Shown here one piece after another: positions 46,952-56,448 of a stretch of 64,000 nt of DNA. The DNA is taken from contig NZ_JAGQCJ010000004.1 in assembly GCF_024346135.1 (NCBI RefSeq), positions 1 through 64,000 on the forward strand, read 5' to 3'. A program made the translations under genes and the position numbers. The DNA comes from Cyanobium sp. CH-040. Lineage in GTDB: Bacteria > Cyanobacteriota > Cyanobacteriia > PCC-6307 > Cyanobiaceae. Within the stretch, counting starts at the first letter, position 1. The number at the start of each line of letters is the position of its first letter. The notes under the pieces were generated by a model. That model was not told the DNA's origin. It worked only from the letters and a program-made list of their open reading frames with translations, and searched no databases.

Positions 46952-47072
46952 AACTGGCCGCCGATCGCTGGTCCGGCTGCGCGCTCCTGATCCACCTTCC
47001 CGGGTGCATCGGTGCCAACCCGGCAGCGCGCCCTTGGGTTGGGTCCAGCGCCGAGCCCCGTCCCCGACCCGG

Positions 47073-47163
47073 TCCTCGTTGCCCAGCCCCTGTCGTCCAG
47101 ACCCAGTCGCCAAGGCCCTGCCGCCCAGCCCCCTTCGATCAGTCCTCGTCGCCCAAGCCCGAT
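47073..47163 (+). repeat. Imperfect short tandem repeats in the ftrC leader
   Basis: A degenerate unit close to TCGTCGCCCAGGCCC recurs about five times at roughly 13-17-base intervals just before the ftrC ATG, for example CCTCGTTGCCCAGCCC (47074-47089) and CCTCGTCGCCCAAGCCC (47144-47160). It may arise from slippage. The region is untranslated leader; a frame runs through it but has no similarity. Any effect on expression is unknown. Confidence 0.45.
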
Positions 47164-47169
47164 CGCGCC

Positions 47170-47544
47170 ATGCCCGACAGCAACGCCGACAGCAACGCCA
47201 ACCCCGCCCCCAGCGCTGACAGCCTCGAGGTGATCCGCAAGTTCGCGGAAACTTACGCCCAGCGCACCGGCACCTACTTCTGCAGCGATTCCGGCGTCAC
47301 CGCCGTGGTGCTCGAGGGGCTGGCCCGGCACAAGGACGAGCTCGGCGGCGCCCTCTGCCCCTGCCGCCACTACGAGGACAAGGAGGCGGAGGTGGCCCAG
47401 GCCTTCTGGAACTGCCCGTGTGTGCCGATGCGGGAGCGCAAGGAGTGCCACTGCATGCTCTTCCTCACCGAAGACAACCCATTCCGCTGCGACAAACAGA
47501 CCATCACCGCCGAAGAGATCAAGGCCGCCACTGCCGGCAACTGA
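47170..47544 (+). CDS. ftrC: Ferredoxin-thioredoxin reductase, catalytic beta chain
   Basis: 124 residues. All seven diagnostic cysteines are present with the family spacing: C38, then C63 and C65 ('LCPCRHYED'), C82 and C84 ('[12 protein letters not shown]') and C93 and C95 ('CHCMLF'), i.e. CPC-x16-CPC-x8-CHC. These hold the 4Fe-4S cluster and the active-site disulfide. The enzyme passes electrons from ferredoxin to thioredoxin in light. The N-terminus is a low-complexity Asp/Ser/Asn/Ala stretch from a 12-base repeat. It is the first gene after the SufR operator and lies 26 bases before sufB, so the suf system probably controls it too. The variable chain is not in the window. Confidence 0.95.
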   Translation: MPDSNADSNANPAPSADSLEVIRKFAETYAQRTGTYFCSDSGVTAVVLEGLARHKDELGGALCPCRHYEDKEAEVAQAFWNCPCVPMRERKECHCMLFLTEDNPFRCDKQTITAEEIKAATAGN

Positions 47545-47570
47545 CCTGCACCCCGCTCCCTCTCCCCGCC

Positions 47571-49013
47571 ATGAGCAGCACAGCCACCGTTGGTGATCTG
47601 GTTTCGCAGCCTTACAAATACGGCTTCGTCACCGACATCGAAACCGAGAAGATTCCCAAGGGGCTCAGCGAGGATGTGGTGCGGCTGATCTCCTCCATGA
47701 AGGAGGAGCCCGCCTTTCTGCTGAACTTCCGTCTGCGGGCCTACCGGCAGTGGCTGCAGATGCAGGAACCGGACTGGGCTGCCCTCGGCTATCCGCCCAT
47801 CGACTATCAGGACATCGTCTACTACGCGGCTCCCAAGCAGAAGCAGCAGAAGGCCAGTCTTGACGAGGTGGATCCCAAGCTCCTGGAAACCTTCGACAAG
47901 CTCGGCATTCCGCTCAGCGAGCAGAAGCGTCTCTCCAACGTGGCCGTGGATGCGGTGTTCGACAGCGTCTCCATCGCCACCACGTTCCGCGAGAAGCTCG
48001 CCGAGCACGGCGTGATCTTCTGCTCCATCAGCGAAGCCGTGAAGGAGCATCCCGAGCTGGTGGAGCGGTATCTGGGCACTGTCGTGCCCAGCAATGACAA
48101 CTACTTCGCAGCCCTCAACTCGGCGGTCTTCAGCGACGGCTCCTTCGTCTATATCCCCAAGGGTGTGGACTGCCCGATGGAGCTCTCCACCTACTTCCGC
48201 ATCAACTCCGGCGACACCGGCCAGTTCGAGCGCACCCTCATCATCGCCGAAGAGGCTTCCTCGGTGAGCTATCTCGAGGGTTGCACCGCGCCGATGTTCG
48301 ACACCAACCAGCTGCACGCGGCTGTGGTGGAACTGGTGGCCCTCGAGGATGCCTCGATCAAGTACTCCACCGTTCAGAACTGGTATGCCGGCGACGAGAA
48401 TGGTGTGGGCGGCATCTACAACTTCGTAACCAAGCGCGGTCATTGCCGCGGCGATCGCAGCCGCATCAGCTGGACCCAGGTGGAAACCGGCTCGGCCATC
48501 ACCTGGAAGTACCCCAGCTGCGTTCTGCAGGGTGCCGATTCGGTGGGTGAGTTCTACTCCGTTGCCCTCACCAACAACCGGCAGCAGGCCGACACCGGCA
48601 CCAAGATGGTGCACGTGGGCCCCCGCACCCGCTCCACGATCGTGAGCAAGGGCATCAGCGCCGGCCACTCCGTCAACAGCTACCGCGGCCTGGTGCAGAT
48701 CGGCCCCAAGGCCATCGGTGCCCGCAACTACAGCCAGTGCGATTCGATGCTGATCGGCGATCAGGCCGGCGCCAATACCTACCCCTACATCCGCTCCCAG
48801 CAGCCCCAGGCCAGCGTGGAGCACGAGGCCAGCACCTGCCGCATCTCCGCAGATCAGCTCTTCTATCTCCAGAGCCGCGGCATCGGCTTCGAGGAGGCGG
48901 TGTCAATGATGGTGAGCGGCTTCTGCCGCGACGTCTTCAACCAGCTGCCGATGGAGTTCGCCGCCGAAGCCGACAAGCTGCTGGCCCTCAAGCTCGAGGG
49001 CTCGGTGGGCTGA
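47571..49013 (+). CDS. sufB: SufB, Fe-S scaffold complex subunit
   Basis: 480 residues, the standard length. It begins '[20 protein letters not shown]' and contains '[20 protein letters not shown]', '[20 protein letters not shown]', '[20 protein letters not shown]' and '[20 protein letters not shown]', the conserved beta-helix core and the Cys used in persulfide transfer and cluster binding. SufB forms the SufBC2D scaffold that assembles clusters from SufS-derived sulfur. Transcribed with ftrC (26 bases upstream) and sufCDS. Confidence 0.96.
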   Translation: MSSTATVGDLVSQPYKYGFVTDIETEKIPKGLSEDVVRLISSMKEEPAFLLNFRLRAYRQWLQMQEPDWAALGYPPIDYQDIVYYAAPKQKQQKASLDEVDPKLLETFDKLGIPLSEQKRLSNVAVDAVFDSVSIATTFREKLAEHGVIFCSISEAVKEHPELVERYLGTVVPSNDNYFAALNSAVFSDGSFVYIPKGVDCPMELSTYFRINSGDTGQFERTLIIAEEASSVSYLEGCTAPMFDTNQLHAAVVELVALEDASIKYSTVQNWYAGDENGVGGIYNFVTKRGHCRGDRSRISWTQVETGSAITWKYPSCVLQGADSVGEFYSVALTNNRQQADTGTKMVHVGPRTRSTIVSKGISAGHSVNSYRGLVQIGPKAIGARNYSQCDSMLIGDQAGANTYPYIRSQQPQASVEHEASTCRISADQLFYLQSRGIGFEEAVSMMVSGFCRDVFNQLPMEFAAEADKLLALKLEGSVG

Positions 49014-49107
49014 TGCCCGCCCGTTGGCCGCTGCGGGCTGCTCAGCCGTCCCGGTCCGCCTTCCTCCCTGCCCCGTCTTCCGTCGTCCCTCCGCTCCCTG
49101 CTTCCCT

Positions 49108-49922
<815 letters not shown>

Positions 49923-49923
<1 letters not shown>

Positions 49924-51095
49924 TGGTGGCCGCACCCGTCACCTCGGCTGCCGCCGCAGCCCCAGCCGCTGCCGACGCCTCCGCCTGGCTGGCCGAGCTG
50001 GCCGGCGCGCTGCTGCCGAGCCGTCGCCAGGAGGACTGGCGCTTCACCGATCTCTCGCCGCTGCTGGCCATCCCCACCGGCATCGCCGCTCCCTCGGCTG
50101 AGCCCTCCGTCGCGGTGCCGGCCGATCCCTGGACCGGCCTCAGCCTGCCGGCCGGGGTGGAGCGGCTGACCGGAGCGGACGCTGAGCGCCTGCTCGGAAC
50201 CGCCCTCACGGCAACCGGCGCTGCCGACCACTGGCCGGTGCGTCTCAATGCCGGTGCCGCTCCCGCCCCCCTGGTGCTCCGGGTTCGCAGGGATGGCGGC
50301 AGCCTCGAGCTGCCCCTGGCGGCGCCCGCCGGCGATGGCCTGGCCGCCTGGCGTCTGCTGGTGCTGCTCGAGCCTGGCGCCCGTCTGGAGCTGCTGCAGG
50401 TGCCGAGCGCGGCTCCAGGCCAGCGCCAGCTGCTCAGCCTGGTCACCGAGGTGGTGCTGGCGGAGGACGCTCGCCTCAGCCTCGGCTGCCTCGCCCTCGG
50501 CCGCGACGACTGCTGCCTGCTCAACCACCTGGTGGTGCGTCAGGCCCCGGGAAGCGAGCTGCTGGCCGCCACGGTGTCCGCCGGCTGGTCGCTGGCCCGC
50601 CACGAGCCCCGCGTGCTGCAGGAGCGGGGTGCCGCCAGCACGCGCCTGCGGGGTCTGCAGCGGGTGGAGGGCCATCAGCTGGCCGATACCCACAGCTGCG
50701 TGCGCTTCGAAGGCCCGGAGGGGGAGCTCGACCAGTTGCACAAGGCCGTGGCCGGCGGTGCCGGACGCAGCGTCTTCAACGGCGCCGTGCAGGTGCCCCG
50801 GGCCGCCCAGCGCACCAACGCCGCCCAGATGAGCCGCAACCTGCTGCTCTCGGACCGGGCGCGGATTGACACCAAGCCCGAGCTGGAGATCGTCGCCGAC
50901 GACGTGAAGTGCGCCCATGGGGCAACCGTGAGCCAGCTGCAGAGCGAGGAACTCTTCTACCTTCGGAGCCGTGGCATCGATGCGGCCGCCGCCGCCCGTC
51001 TGCTGCAGCGAGCCTTCTGCGAGGACGTGCTCCGCTTCCTTCCGGCCGCCGCCCGACGCCACGATCCCATCTCCGCCCTGCTGGGGGACGCCTGA
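49923..51095 (+). CDS. sufD: SufD, Fe-S scaffold complex subunit
   Basis: 390 residues, starting within the sufC stop (TGATG). The N-terminal helical part contains 'LLPSRRQEDWRFTDLSPLLA', a family hallmark, and the C-terminal beta-helix has 'RNLLLSDRARIDTKPELEIV', 'DDVKCAHGATVSQLQSEELF' and 'YLRSRGIDAAAAARLLQRAF', including the His of SufD that joins in cluster assembly. It pairs with SufB. sufS follows by five bases. Confidence 0.94.
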
Positions 51096-51100
51096 TCGCC

Positions 51101-52435
51101 ATGACCGCCTCCCCCGCTCTGCGCTTCGCATCCGCATCCGGTTCGATCCAGGGATCCGCTGCCATGGGGGACAGCGCGGTCAGCCCCGCCGCCGAGAACC
51201 TGGCAGCGCTCACCCGCCCCGACTTTCCGCTGCTGGCTCAGACCGCCTGTCTGGGGCAGCCGCTGATCTACCTGGATCACGCGGCCACCAGCCAGAAGCC
51301 CGTGCAGGTGCTGGAGGCCCTGCAGCGCTACTACGGTCACGACAACGCCAACGTCCACCGCGGTGCCCACCAGCTCAGCGCCCGGGCGACGGAGGCGTTC
51401 GAGGGGGCGCGGGAGAAGGTGGCCCGCTTCGTGGGGGCCGCCAGCAGCCGCGAGATCGTCTTCACCCGCAACGCCAGCGAGGCCATCAACCTGGTGGCCC
51501 GCACCTGGGGCGAGGCCAATCTGCGCGAGGGCGACGAGGTGCTGCTCACGGTGATGGAGCACCACAGCAACCTGGTGCCCTGGCAGCTGCTGGCGGCCCG
51601 CACCGGCTGCGTGCTGCGCCACGTGGGCCTCACCCCCAGCGGCGAACTGGATCTCGATGACCTCAAGGCCCAGCTGAACGAGCGCACCAGACTCGTGAGT
51701 GTGGTGCAGGTGAGCAACACCCTCGGCTGCCTCAATCCGATCGCCGAGATCGCAGCCCTGGCCCACGTGGCCGGTGCCCTGGTGCTGGTGGACGCCTGCC
51801 AGAGCCTGCCGCACATGCCGGTGAAGGTGGGCGAGCTGGGCTGCGATTTCCTGGTGGGCAGCTCCCACAAGCTCTGCGGCCCCACCGGCACGGGCTTTCT
51901 CTGGGCGCGGGAAGCGCTCCTGGAGGCGATGCCGCCGTTTCTGGGGGGCGGCGAGATGATCCAGGACGTGTTCCTGGACCACAGCAGCTGGGCCGAGCTG
52001 CCCCACAAGTTCGAGGCCGGCACCCCCGCCATCGGCGAGGCGATCGGCATGGGCGCTGCGCTCGACTATCTCGAGGCGATCGGTCTGGACCGGATCCACG
52101 CCTGGGAGCAGCAGCTCACCCGCCGGCTGTTCGATCGCCTGCAGGCCATCGACGGCGTGAGGGTGCTCGGCCCCACCCCCGATCAGCAGCCCCACCGCGG
52201 CGCCCTGGCCGCCTTCACCGTGGATGGGCTGCACGCCAACGACATCGCCGCCCTGCTCGATTCGGCCGGCATCTGCATCCGCAGCGGTCACCACTGCACC
52301 CAGCCCCTGCATCGCCTCTACGGCATTCCCGGCTCGGCCCGGGCCAGCCTCAGCTTCACCACCACGCCCGAAGAGGTCGACCGCTTCGCCGAGGAACTGG
52401 TGGGCACGATCGGCTTCCTGCGCGAGCACAGCTGA
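51101..52435 (+). CDS. sufS: SufS, cysteine desulfurase (group II)
   Basis: 444 residues from ATG 51101; an ATG at 51164 would remove a low-complexity head. The PLP lysine is in 'FLVGSSHKLCGPTGTGFLWA', with 'YLDHAATSQKPVQVLEALQR', 'VHRGAHQLSARATEAFEGAR', 'NASEAINLVARTWG', 'MEHHSNLVPWQLLAARTGC' and the catalytic Cys in 'SGICIRSGHHCTQPLHRLYG'. The short active-site loop is the SufS type. It releases sulfur from cysteine, as persulfide, for SufE or SufB. Last gene of the operon; no SufE gene is nearby. Confidence 0.95.
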   Translation: MTASPALRFASASGSIQGSAAMGDSAVSPAAENLAALTRPDFPLLAQTACLGQPLIYLDHAATSQKPVQVLEALQRYYGHDNANVHRGAHQLSARATEAFEGAREKVARFVGAASSREIVFTRNASEAINLVARTWGEANLREGDEVLLTVMEHHSNLVPWQLLAARTGCVLRHVGLTPSGELDLDDLKAQLNERTRLVSVVQVSNTLGCLNPIAEIAALAHVAGALVLVDACQSLPHMPVKVGELGCDFLVGSSHKLCGPTGTGFLWAREALLEAMPPFLGGGEMIQDVFLDHSSWAELPHKFEAGTPAIGEAIGMGAALDYLEAIGLDRIHAWEQQLTRRLFDRLQAIDGVRVLGPTPDQQPHRGALAAFTVDGLHANDIAALLDSAGICIRSGHHCTQPLHRLYGIPGSARASLSFTTTPEEVDRFAEELVGTIGFLREHS

Positions 52436-52527
52436 GCGGGCCGCCACGTTCGCGCTGCACGCCAGCGGCCTGCTGCTGCCGGCATCCGGTGCGCTTGGTG
52501 CCCTGATGGGCTCACGGGGTGGCCGGT

Positions 52528-53460
52528 TCATCCGAGTGGTTCATCCCAGAGGGCGGTGCGGCTGTAGGGCCCACCGGGCAGCTCCCAGAAGCTGCCGTCC
52601 ACGAAGCGATGGTGCCGATCGAGGCCGGTGATCTCCTCCAGCTCGGCGGCGCTGAGCCGCAGCCGGCTGGCGCGGAGATTGGTCGCCAGCCGCCGGGGCT
52701 GAACGGATTTGGGAATCACGCTGGTGCCGCAGGCGAGGCCCCAGGCCAGCAGCACCTCGGCCGCACTCACCCCACGGTCCTCGGCCATGGCGTTGATCAC
52801 CGGATCAGCGAGCAGGGGGGCGGGGCCGTCGCCGGCCGGGGACCCCAGGGGGGCGTAGGCAGTGACGCCAATGCCCTCACCACGGCAGAAGGCCAGCAGC
52901 TGGTTCTGCTGCAGCCAGGGATGGCGCTCCACCTGGTTCACAGCCGGCCGGTGGCGGCAGTGGGGCAGCAGGGCGGCGAGTTTGGCCGCGCTGCAGTTGG
53001 AGACGCCGATCCGCCGCACCAGACCCGCATCCACCAGCTCCTCCATCGCCGCCCAGGTGACCTGCAGCGGCAGCTTCTCCAGGGGGATCTGGTCGGCGGC
53101 GACGCTGGGCATCAGCACGCCGTGGCGGTGCGCCACCGGCCAGTGGATCAGATAGAGGTCGAGATCATCGAGCTGCAGATCGGCCAGGGTGCGCTCCAGG
53201 GCAGGGCGCACCTGCTCGGGGGCATGGCAGTCGTTCCAGAGCTTGGAGGTGATCCAGAGCTGCTCGCGCCGCAGCTCCCCCAGGTCCAGGACGCTGCGCA
53301 GGGCGGCGCCGATCTCGGCCTCGTTGCCGTAGATGGCGGCGCAGTCGATGTGGCGGTAGCCCAGCTCGAGGGCCGTGCGCACCGCCGCACCCACCTCGCC
53401 GGGGGCGGCCTTCCAGGTGCCCAGCCCGAGGGCGGGCATCGCGGCGAGCGCTGGGGTCAT
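52528..53460 (-). CDS. Aldo/keto reductase
   Basis: 310 residues from ATG 53460. The AKR tetrad is recognisable: Asp and Tyr in 'YRHIDCAAIYGNEAEIGAAL', Lys in 'LWITSKLWNDCHAPEQVRPA', His in 'LDLYLIHWPVAHRHGVLMPS'. The C-terminal NADPH site is 'GTSVIPKSVQPRRLATNLRA'. It reduces aldehydes or ketones with NADPH; substrate not assigned. It is convergent with sufS and divergent from the DUF1543 gene. A longer upstream frame is not conserved. Confidence 0.92.
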   Translation of the reverse strand: MTPALAAMPALGLGTWKAAPGEVGAAVRTALELGYRHIDCAAIYGNEAEIGAALRSVLDLGELRREQLWITSKLWNDCHAPEQVRPALERTLADLQLDDLDLYLIHWPVAHRHGVLMPSVAADQIPLEKLPLQVTWAAMEELVDAGLVRRIGVSNCSAAKLAALLPHCRHRPAVNQVERHPWLQQNQLLAFCRGEGIGVTAYAPLGSPAGDGPAPLLADPVINAMAEDRGVSAAEVLLAWGLACGTSVIPKSVQPRRLATNLRASRLRLSAAELEEITGLDRHHRFVDGSFWELPGGPYSRTALWDEPLG

Positions 53461-53536
53461 CGGGCTGGAGACACGGGCGGCAGAGCCAGCCTGGCGCCCA
53501 TCGGCCCAGGTGGCGGCCCGGTTCTGGTTTGCTGGG

Positions 53537-54100
53537 ATGCAACGACCGCCCTGGATGCCCTCCCCGCAACAGCCATCGCCGCTTCTGTTTCTGGTGGTGC
53601 TGGGCGGCCGCGCCCCCGGCTGCCACATCGAACTGCACGACGTGCGCTTCGTGGCGGCGGCCACGATCGAGGCGGCGATCCCGGAGCTGCGGCGGCAGTG
53701 GTTCGGGCGGCGTGAGGGCCTGCACCTGGATGCGTACATGGCGGTGCAGGCGGTGGATGGCTGGGCCGTGCGCCTGGGGCGCGAGCCTGGCGCGCCCCGG
53801 CCCGAGCGGCTCTGGTTTGTGAACCTGGGCGCCTATCGCCCCGATTCGCTGGCCGAGCTGCACCACTTCGGCCTGGTGGTGGCCCCGTCGGCCCAGGGGG
53901 CCAAGGCGGCGGCCAGACGCCAGTGGCTGCGTGGCGCCCTGCAGCAGCACAGGGACGACCTCCATGCCGTGGACGACTGCCTGGCCCTGGACCAGCTGGA
54001 GCTGCTGGGCGGCGGGCGCTGGCATGTGCACCTGGAGCCCCACCCGGCGGGACTCAGCCAGAGCCAGGTGCCGGACTGGTTCGGCTACCGGCCGATCTGA
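53537..54100 (+). CDS. DUF1543-domain protein
   Basis: 187 residues from ATG 53537; the ATG at 53555 is a possible alternative. The core is 'LLFLVVLGGRAPGCHIELHD', 'VRFVAAATIEAAIPELRRQW', 'GLHLDAYMAVQAVDGWAVRL' and 'RLWFVNLGAYRPDSLAELHH', all typical of DUF1543 (a small alpha/beta family of unknown function), followed by a second copy-like region 'LDQLELLGGGRWHVHLEPHP' ending 'VPDWFGYRPI'. Cytoplasmic. It lies 78 bases before mtnA on the same strand. Confidence 0.8.
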   Translation: MQRPPWMPSPQQPSPLLFLVVLGGRAPGCHIELHDVRFVAAATIEAAIPELRRQWFGRREGLHLDAYMAVQAVDGWAVRLGREPGAPRPERLWFVNLGAYRPDSLAELHHFGLVVAPSAQGAKAAARRQWLRGALQQHRDDLHAVDDCLALDQLELLGGGRWHVHLEPHPAGLSQSQVPDWFGYRPI

Positions 54101-54178
54101 AGGCCCAAACAGGGGACACCAGCGCCTGCGCCGCAGGCGGAGATGATCAGGTCCCCATGCCCCGCTGACCACGCAGCC

Positions 54179-55294
54179 ATGAATATCGACGGCAAGCCCT
54201 GGCGCACGATCTGGCTGGAGGAGGGGGAGCGCCCGGGCCTGGATGCGGTGGGCGTGATCGACCAGACCCTGCTGCCGCACCGCTTCACCACCCGCACCCT
54301 GCACACCTGCGACGAGGCCGCCGAGGCGATCCGAACGATGGTGGTGCGGGGGGCGCCGCTGATCGGCGTCACCGGGGCCTACGGCCTGATGCTGGCCCTG
54401 CAGGCCGATCCCAGCGATGGCGCGCTGGCGGCGGCCTTCGAGCAGCTCAACGCCACCCGACCCACGGCGATCAACCTGCGCTGGGCGCTGGAGCGCGTGC
54501 GCGACCGGGTGCAGCCGCTGCCGCCGGAGCAGCGCGCCGAGGCGGCCCGGGCGGAGGCCGGGGCCATCGCCGATGAGGACGTGGCCATGTGCGAGGCAAT
54601 CGGCGAGCACGGGCTGGGTCTTCTGCGGCAGCTGGCGGCGGCGCGGCCGCCCGAGCGCCAGGGTGAGTCCCTCAACGTGCTCACCCACTGCAACGCCGGC
54701 TGGATCGCCACGGTGGACTGGGGCACGGCCCTGGCACCGATCTACAAGGCCCACCGCGCCGGGCTGAAGGTGCATGTGTGGGTGGATGAGACCCGCCCCC
54801 GCAACCAGGGCGCCAGCCTCACCGCCTGGGAACTGGGCTGCGAGGGGGTGCCGCATACCGTGATCGTGGACAACGCCGGCGGCCACCTGATGCAGCACGG
54901 CCAGGTGGACGCGGTGATCGTGGGCACCGACCGCACCACCCGTCGCGGCGACGTGTGCAACAAGATCGGCACCTACCTCAAGGCCCTGGCCGCTCGCGAC
55001 AACGGCGTGCCCTTCTACGTGGCCCTGCCCGCCTCCACGATCGACTGGAGCATTGACGACGGCGTGGCCGAGATCCCGATCGAGGCCCGCAGCGCCGCCG
55101 AGGTGACCCACATTCAGGGCCGCGGCGCCGACGGCACGATCGCCTCGGTGCAGCTCAGCCCCGACGGCAGCGCCGGCTTCAACCCGGCGTTCGACGTGAC
55201 GCCGGCGCGGCTGGTCACCGCCCTGATCACCGAGCGGGGCGTGGCGCCGGCCAGCGAGGACGGGCTGCGGGGGCTCTATGGAGTCACCGCCTGA
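54179..55294 (+). CDS. mtnA: S-methyl-5-thioribose-1-phosphate isomerase
   Basis: 371 residues. Catalytic C171 ('NVLTHCNAGWIAT') and D251 ('AVIVGTDRTTRRGDVCN') are present, with 'TMVVRGAPLIGVTGAYGLML' and 'ALPASTIDWSIDDGVAEIPI'. It converts methylthioribose-1-phosphate to the ribulose form in methionine salvage; it also accepts 5-deoxyribose-1-phosphate. The 3' end overlaps an opposite-strand remnant of htpX (next entry). A diverged, broken copy of its last ~50 codons lies 1.1 kb downstream. A class II aldolase gene 2.1 kb further on could be the next step. Confidence 0.93.
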   Translation: MNIDGKPWRTIWLEEGERPGLDAVGVIDQTLLPHRFTTRTLHTCDEAAEAIRTMVVRGAPLIGVTGAYGLMLALQADPSDGALAAAFEQLNATRPTAINLRWALERVRDRVQPLPPEQRAEAARAEAGAIADEDVAMCEAIGEHGLGLLRQLAAARPPERQGESLNVLTHCNAGWIATVDWGTALAPIYKAHRAGLKVHVWVDETRPRNQGASLTAWELGCEGVPHTVIVDNAGGHLMQHGQVDAVIVGTDRTTRRGDVCNKIGTYLKALAARDNGVPFYVALPASTIDWSIDDGVAEIPIEARSAAEVTHIQGRGADGTIASVQLSPDGSAGFNPAFDVTPARLVTALITERGVAPASEDGLRGLYGVTA

Positions 55295-55356
55295 AGCGCT
55301 CGGGCCTCGCGCAGGGCGCGGATGCGCTCGGCGAGGGGAGGATGGCGACGGTAGTG
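55276..55356 (-). pseudogene. 3' fragment of an htpX gene
   Basis: Read on the minus strand, these bases encode 'HYRRHPPLAERIRALREARA' followed by 'LQAVTP' and a TAG. It is clearly the C-terminus of an HtpX homolog: the intact htpX at 56430 ends 'SHPPLEARIRALREAQALQTVAP' in the same pattern. Nothing of HtpX precedes it, since the PAP2 gene begins at 55363. The fragment overlaps the last 19 bases of mtnA, as the intact htpX does with the mtnA remnant. It is a scar, not a gene. Confidence 0.85.
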
Positions 55357-55362
55357 GACAGC

Positions 55363-56166
55363 TCAGGCGCCTTCGGCGGTGCGTTCGCGCCGCGGTTGTC
55401 GATCCAGCCACCGCCGCACCCTGGCCGGGGTCCAGGACCGGAGCCAGTCCTCCAGCACCGGCACGATGCGGCGGTCGATCGGCGCTTCCAGGCCGAGTCC
55501 TCTGTATAGCTCGATGGTGATCAGTCCCAGCGCGATCGATCCGCAGAGCAGATCGGAGAGCCAGTGGGCCCCGCTCATCAGTCGTGGCAGGCTGAACACC
55601 ACCGTGGCAACGGCGGCGCTCCAGCGGGCCCAGGGTTCCAGGACGCGCCAGCCGTAGAGGGTGATCGTGAACAGCACCAGCCCGTGATCGCCGGGGAAGC
55701 TGCCCCGGGCTGCATCTTTGGTTCGGATCCAGGGCGTGAGTTCACTCAGCCGCTGGCTGCCGGGGATCTCCAGCGTGGGGCTCAGCCGGCTCAGGTCCCA
55801 CCACTGATGCACCAGGGCCTGGGTGAGCAGGGCCAGCAGCGCGCCGATCAGGGCGTGCACCAGCAGGTTCGCCCAGCGCGGCGGCGTGCTGCTGCGGCCG
55901 GAGAGCAGAAAAATGGCAGCCATGACAAGGGCCGCCGGGATGTCGAACAACCGGTGGTTGGAGATCGCCCAGAGGCCATCCCAAACCGGGCTGAGGCCCA
56001 GGGATGGGTTGGTGATCGAGAACACCCACAGGTCGATCCCATCCCAGAGGGTGCGGATCGGCCCCTGCACCAGCCAGGACGCCAGCAGCAGCCCCCCGGC
56101 CAGCACCAGCAACCAGCCCTGGCGCCTGCGGCCGTGAGCGGACGGGTTGCGGGCAGCGGCGGGCAT
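55363..56166 (-). CDS. PAP2-family membrane phosphatase
   Basis: 267 residues with about six membrane spans. The PAP2 signature is present: K150 with R154 ('KDAARG'), 'SFPGDHG' (156-162), and R195, H201 and D205 in 'PRLMSGAHWLSDLL'. The order K..R - PGDH - SR/PR..SGAHWLSD matches lipid phosphate phosphatases such as LpxT and BacA-type helpers. It probably dephosphorylates a lipid-linked pyrophosphate at the periplasmic face. The gene lies between two fragments of the mtnA/htpX junction, which suggests that it was brought in by recombination. No regulator nearby. Confidence 0.82.
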   Translation of the reverse strand: MPAAARNPSAHGRRRQGWLLVLAGGLLLASWLVQGPIRTLWDGIDLWVFSITNPSLGLSPVWDGLWAISNHRLFDIPAALVMAAIFLLSGRSSTPPRWANLLVHALIGALLALLTQALVHQWWDLSRLSPTLEIPGSQRLSELTPWIRTKDAARGSFPGDHGLVLFTITLYGWRVLEPWARWSAAVATVVFSLPRLMSGAHWLSDLLCGSIALGLITIELYRGLGLEAPIDRRIVPVLEDWLRSWTPARVRRWLDRQPRRERTAEGA

Positions 56167-56345
56167 GGGATCAGAGGGAGCTGAAGACAGTTGAAGGCTG
56201 GGTTAAGGGGCTCAAGCGCATTGAGCCACCTGCGTCTGGGCCGATCCGGTGCTGGGGCCGGCGATGGAGGATGCCGGCTGCAGCTGCCATCCAGGGACGT
56301 TTGCTCGCCGGTTCTGATGCAGATGGATCCGCTACCGGCAGGCTC

Positions 56346-56448
56346 GCCCTGGTGCAGCTCACCCCGCTGGCAGCGCTGGCTTCAACCCCGCCCTCGATGT
56401 GATGCCAGTGAGGCGGGTCTGCGCAGCCTTTACGGCGCGACCGTCTGA
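56346..56448 (+). pseudogene. 3' remnant of mtnA (frameshifted and internally deleted)
   Basis: Aligned to the end of the intact mtnA (55146-55294), this stretch contains, in one frame, 'GSAGFNPALDVMPVR', matching 'GSAGFNPAFDVTPAR', then lacks about 15 codons, and ends in another frame with 'EAGLRSLYGATV' and a TGA, matching 'EDGLRGLYGVTA'. A one-base loss also breaks the frame before the first block. It is diverged by many substitutions, so it is either old or from another lineage. Its stop overlaps the 3' end of htpX exactly as the real mtnA stop overlaps the htpX fragment. Confidence 0.85.

Noticed and set aside
55363-56166. PAP2 gene region as a transposon insertion
   Set aside because: No transposase or target-site duplication; the flanks are diverged homologous fragments of mtnA and htpX, which points to homologous or homeologous recombination.
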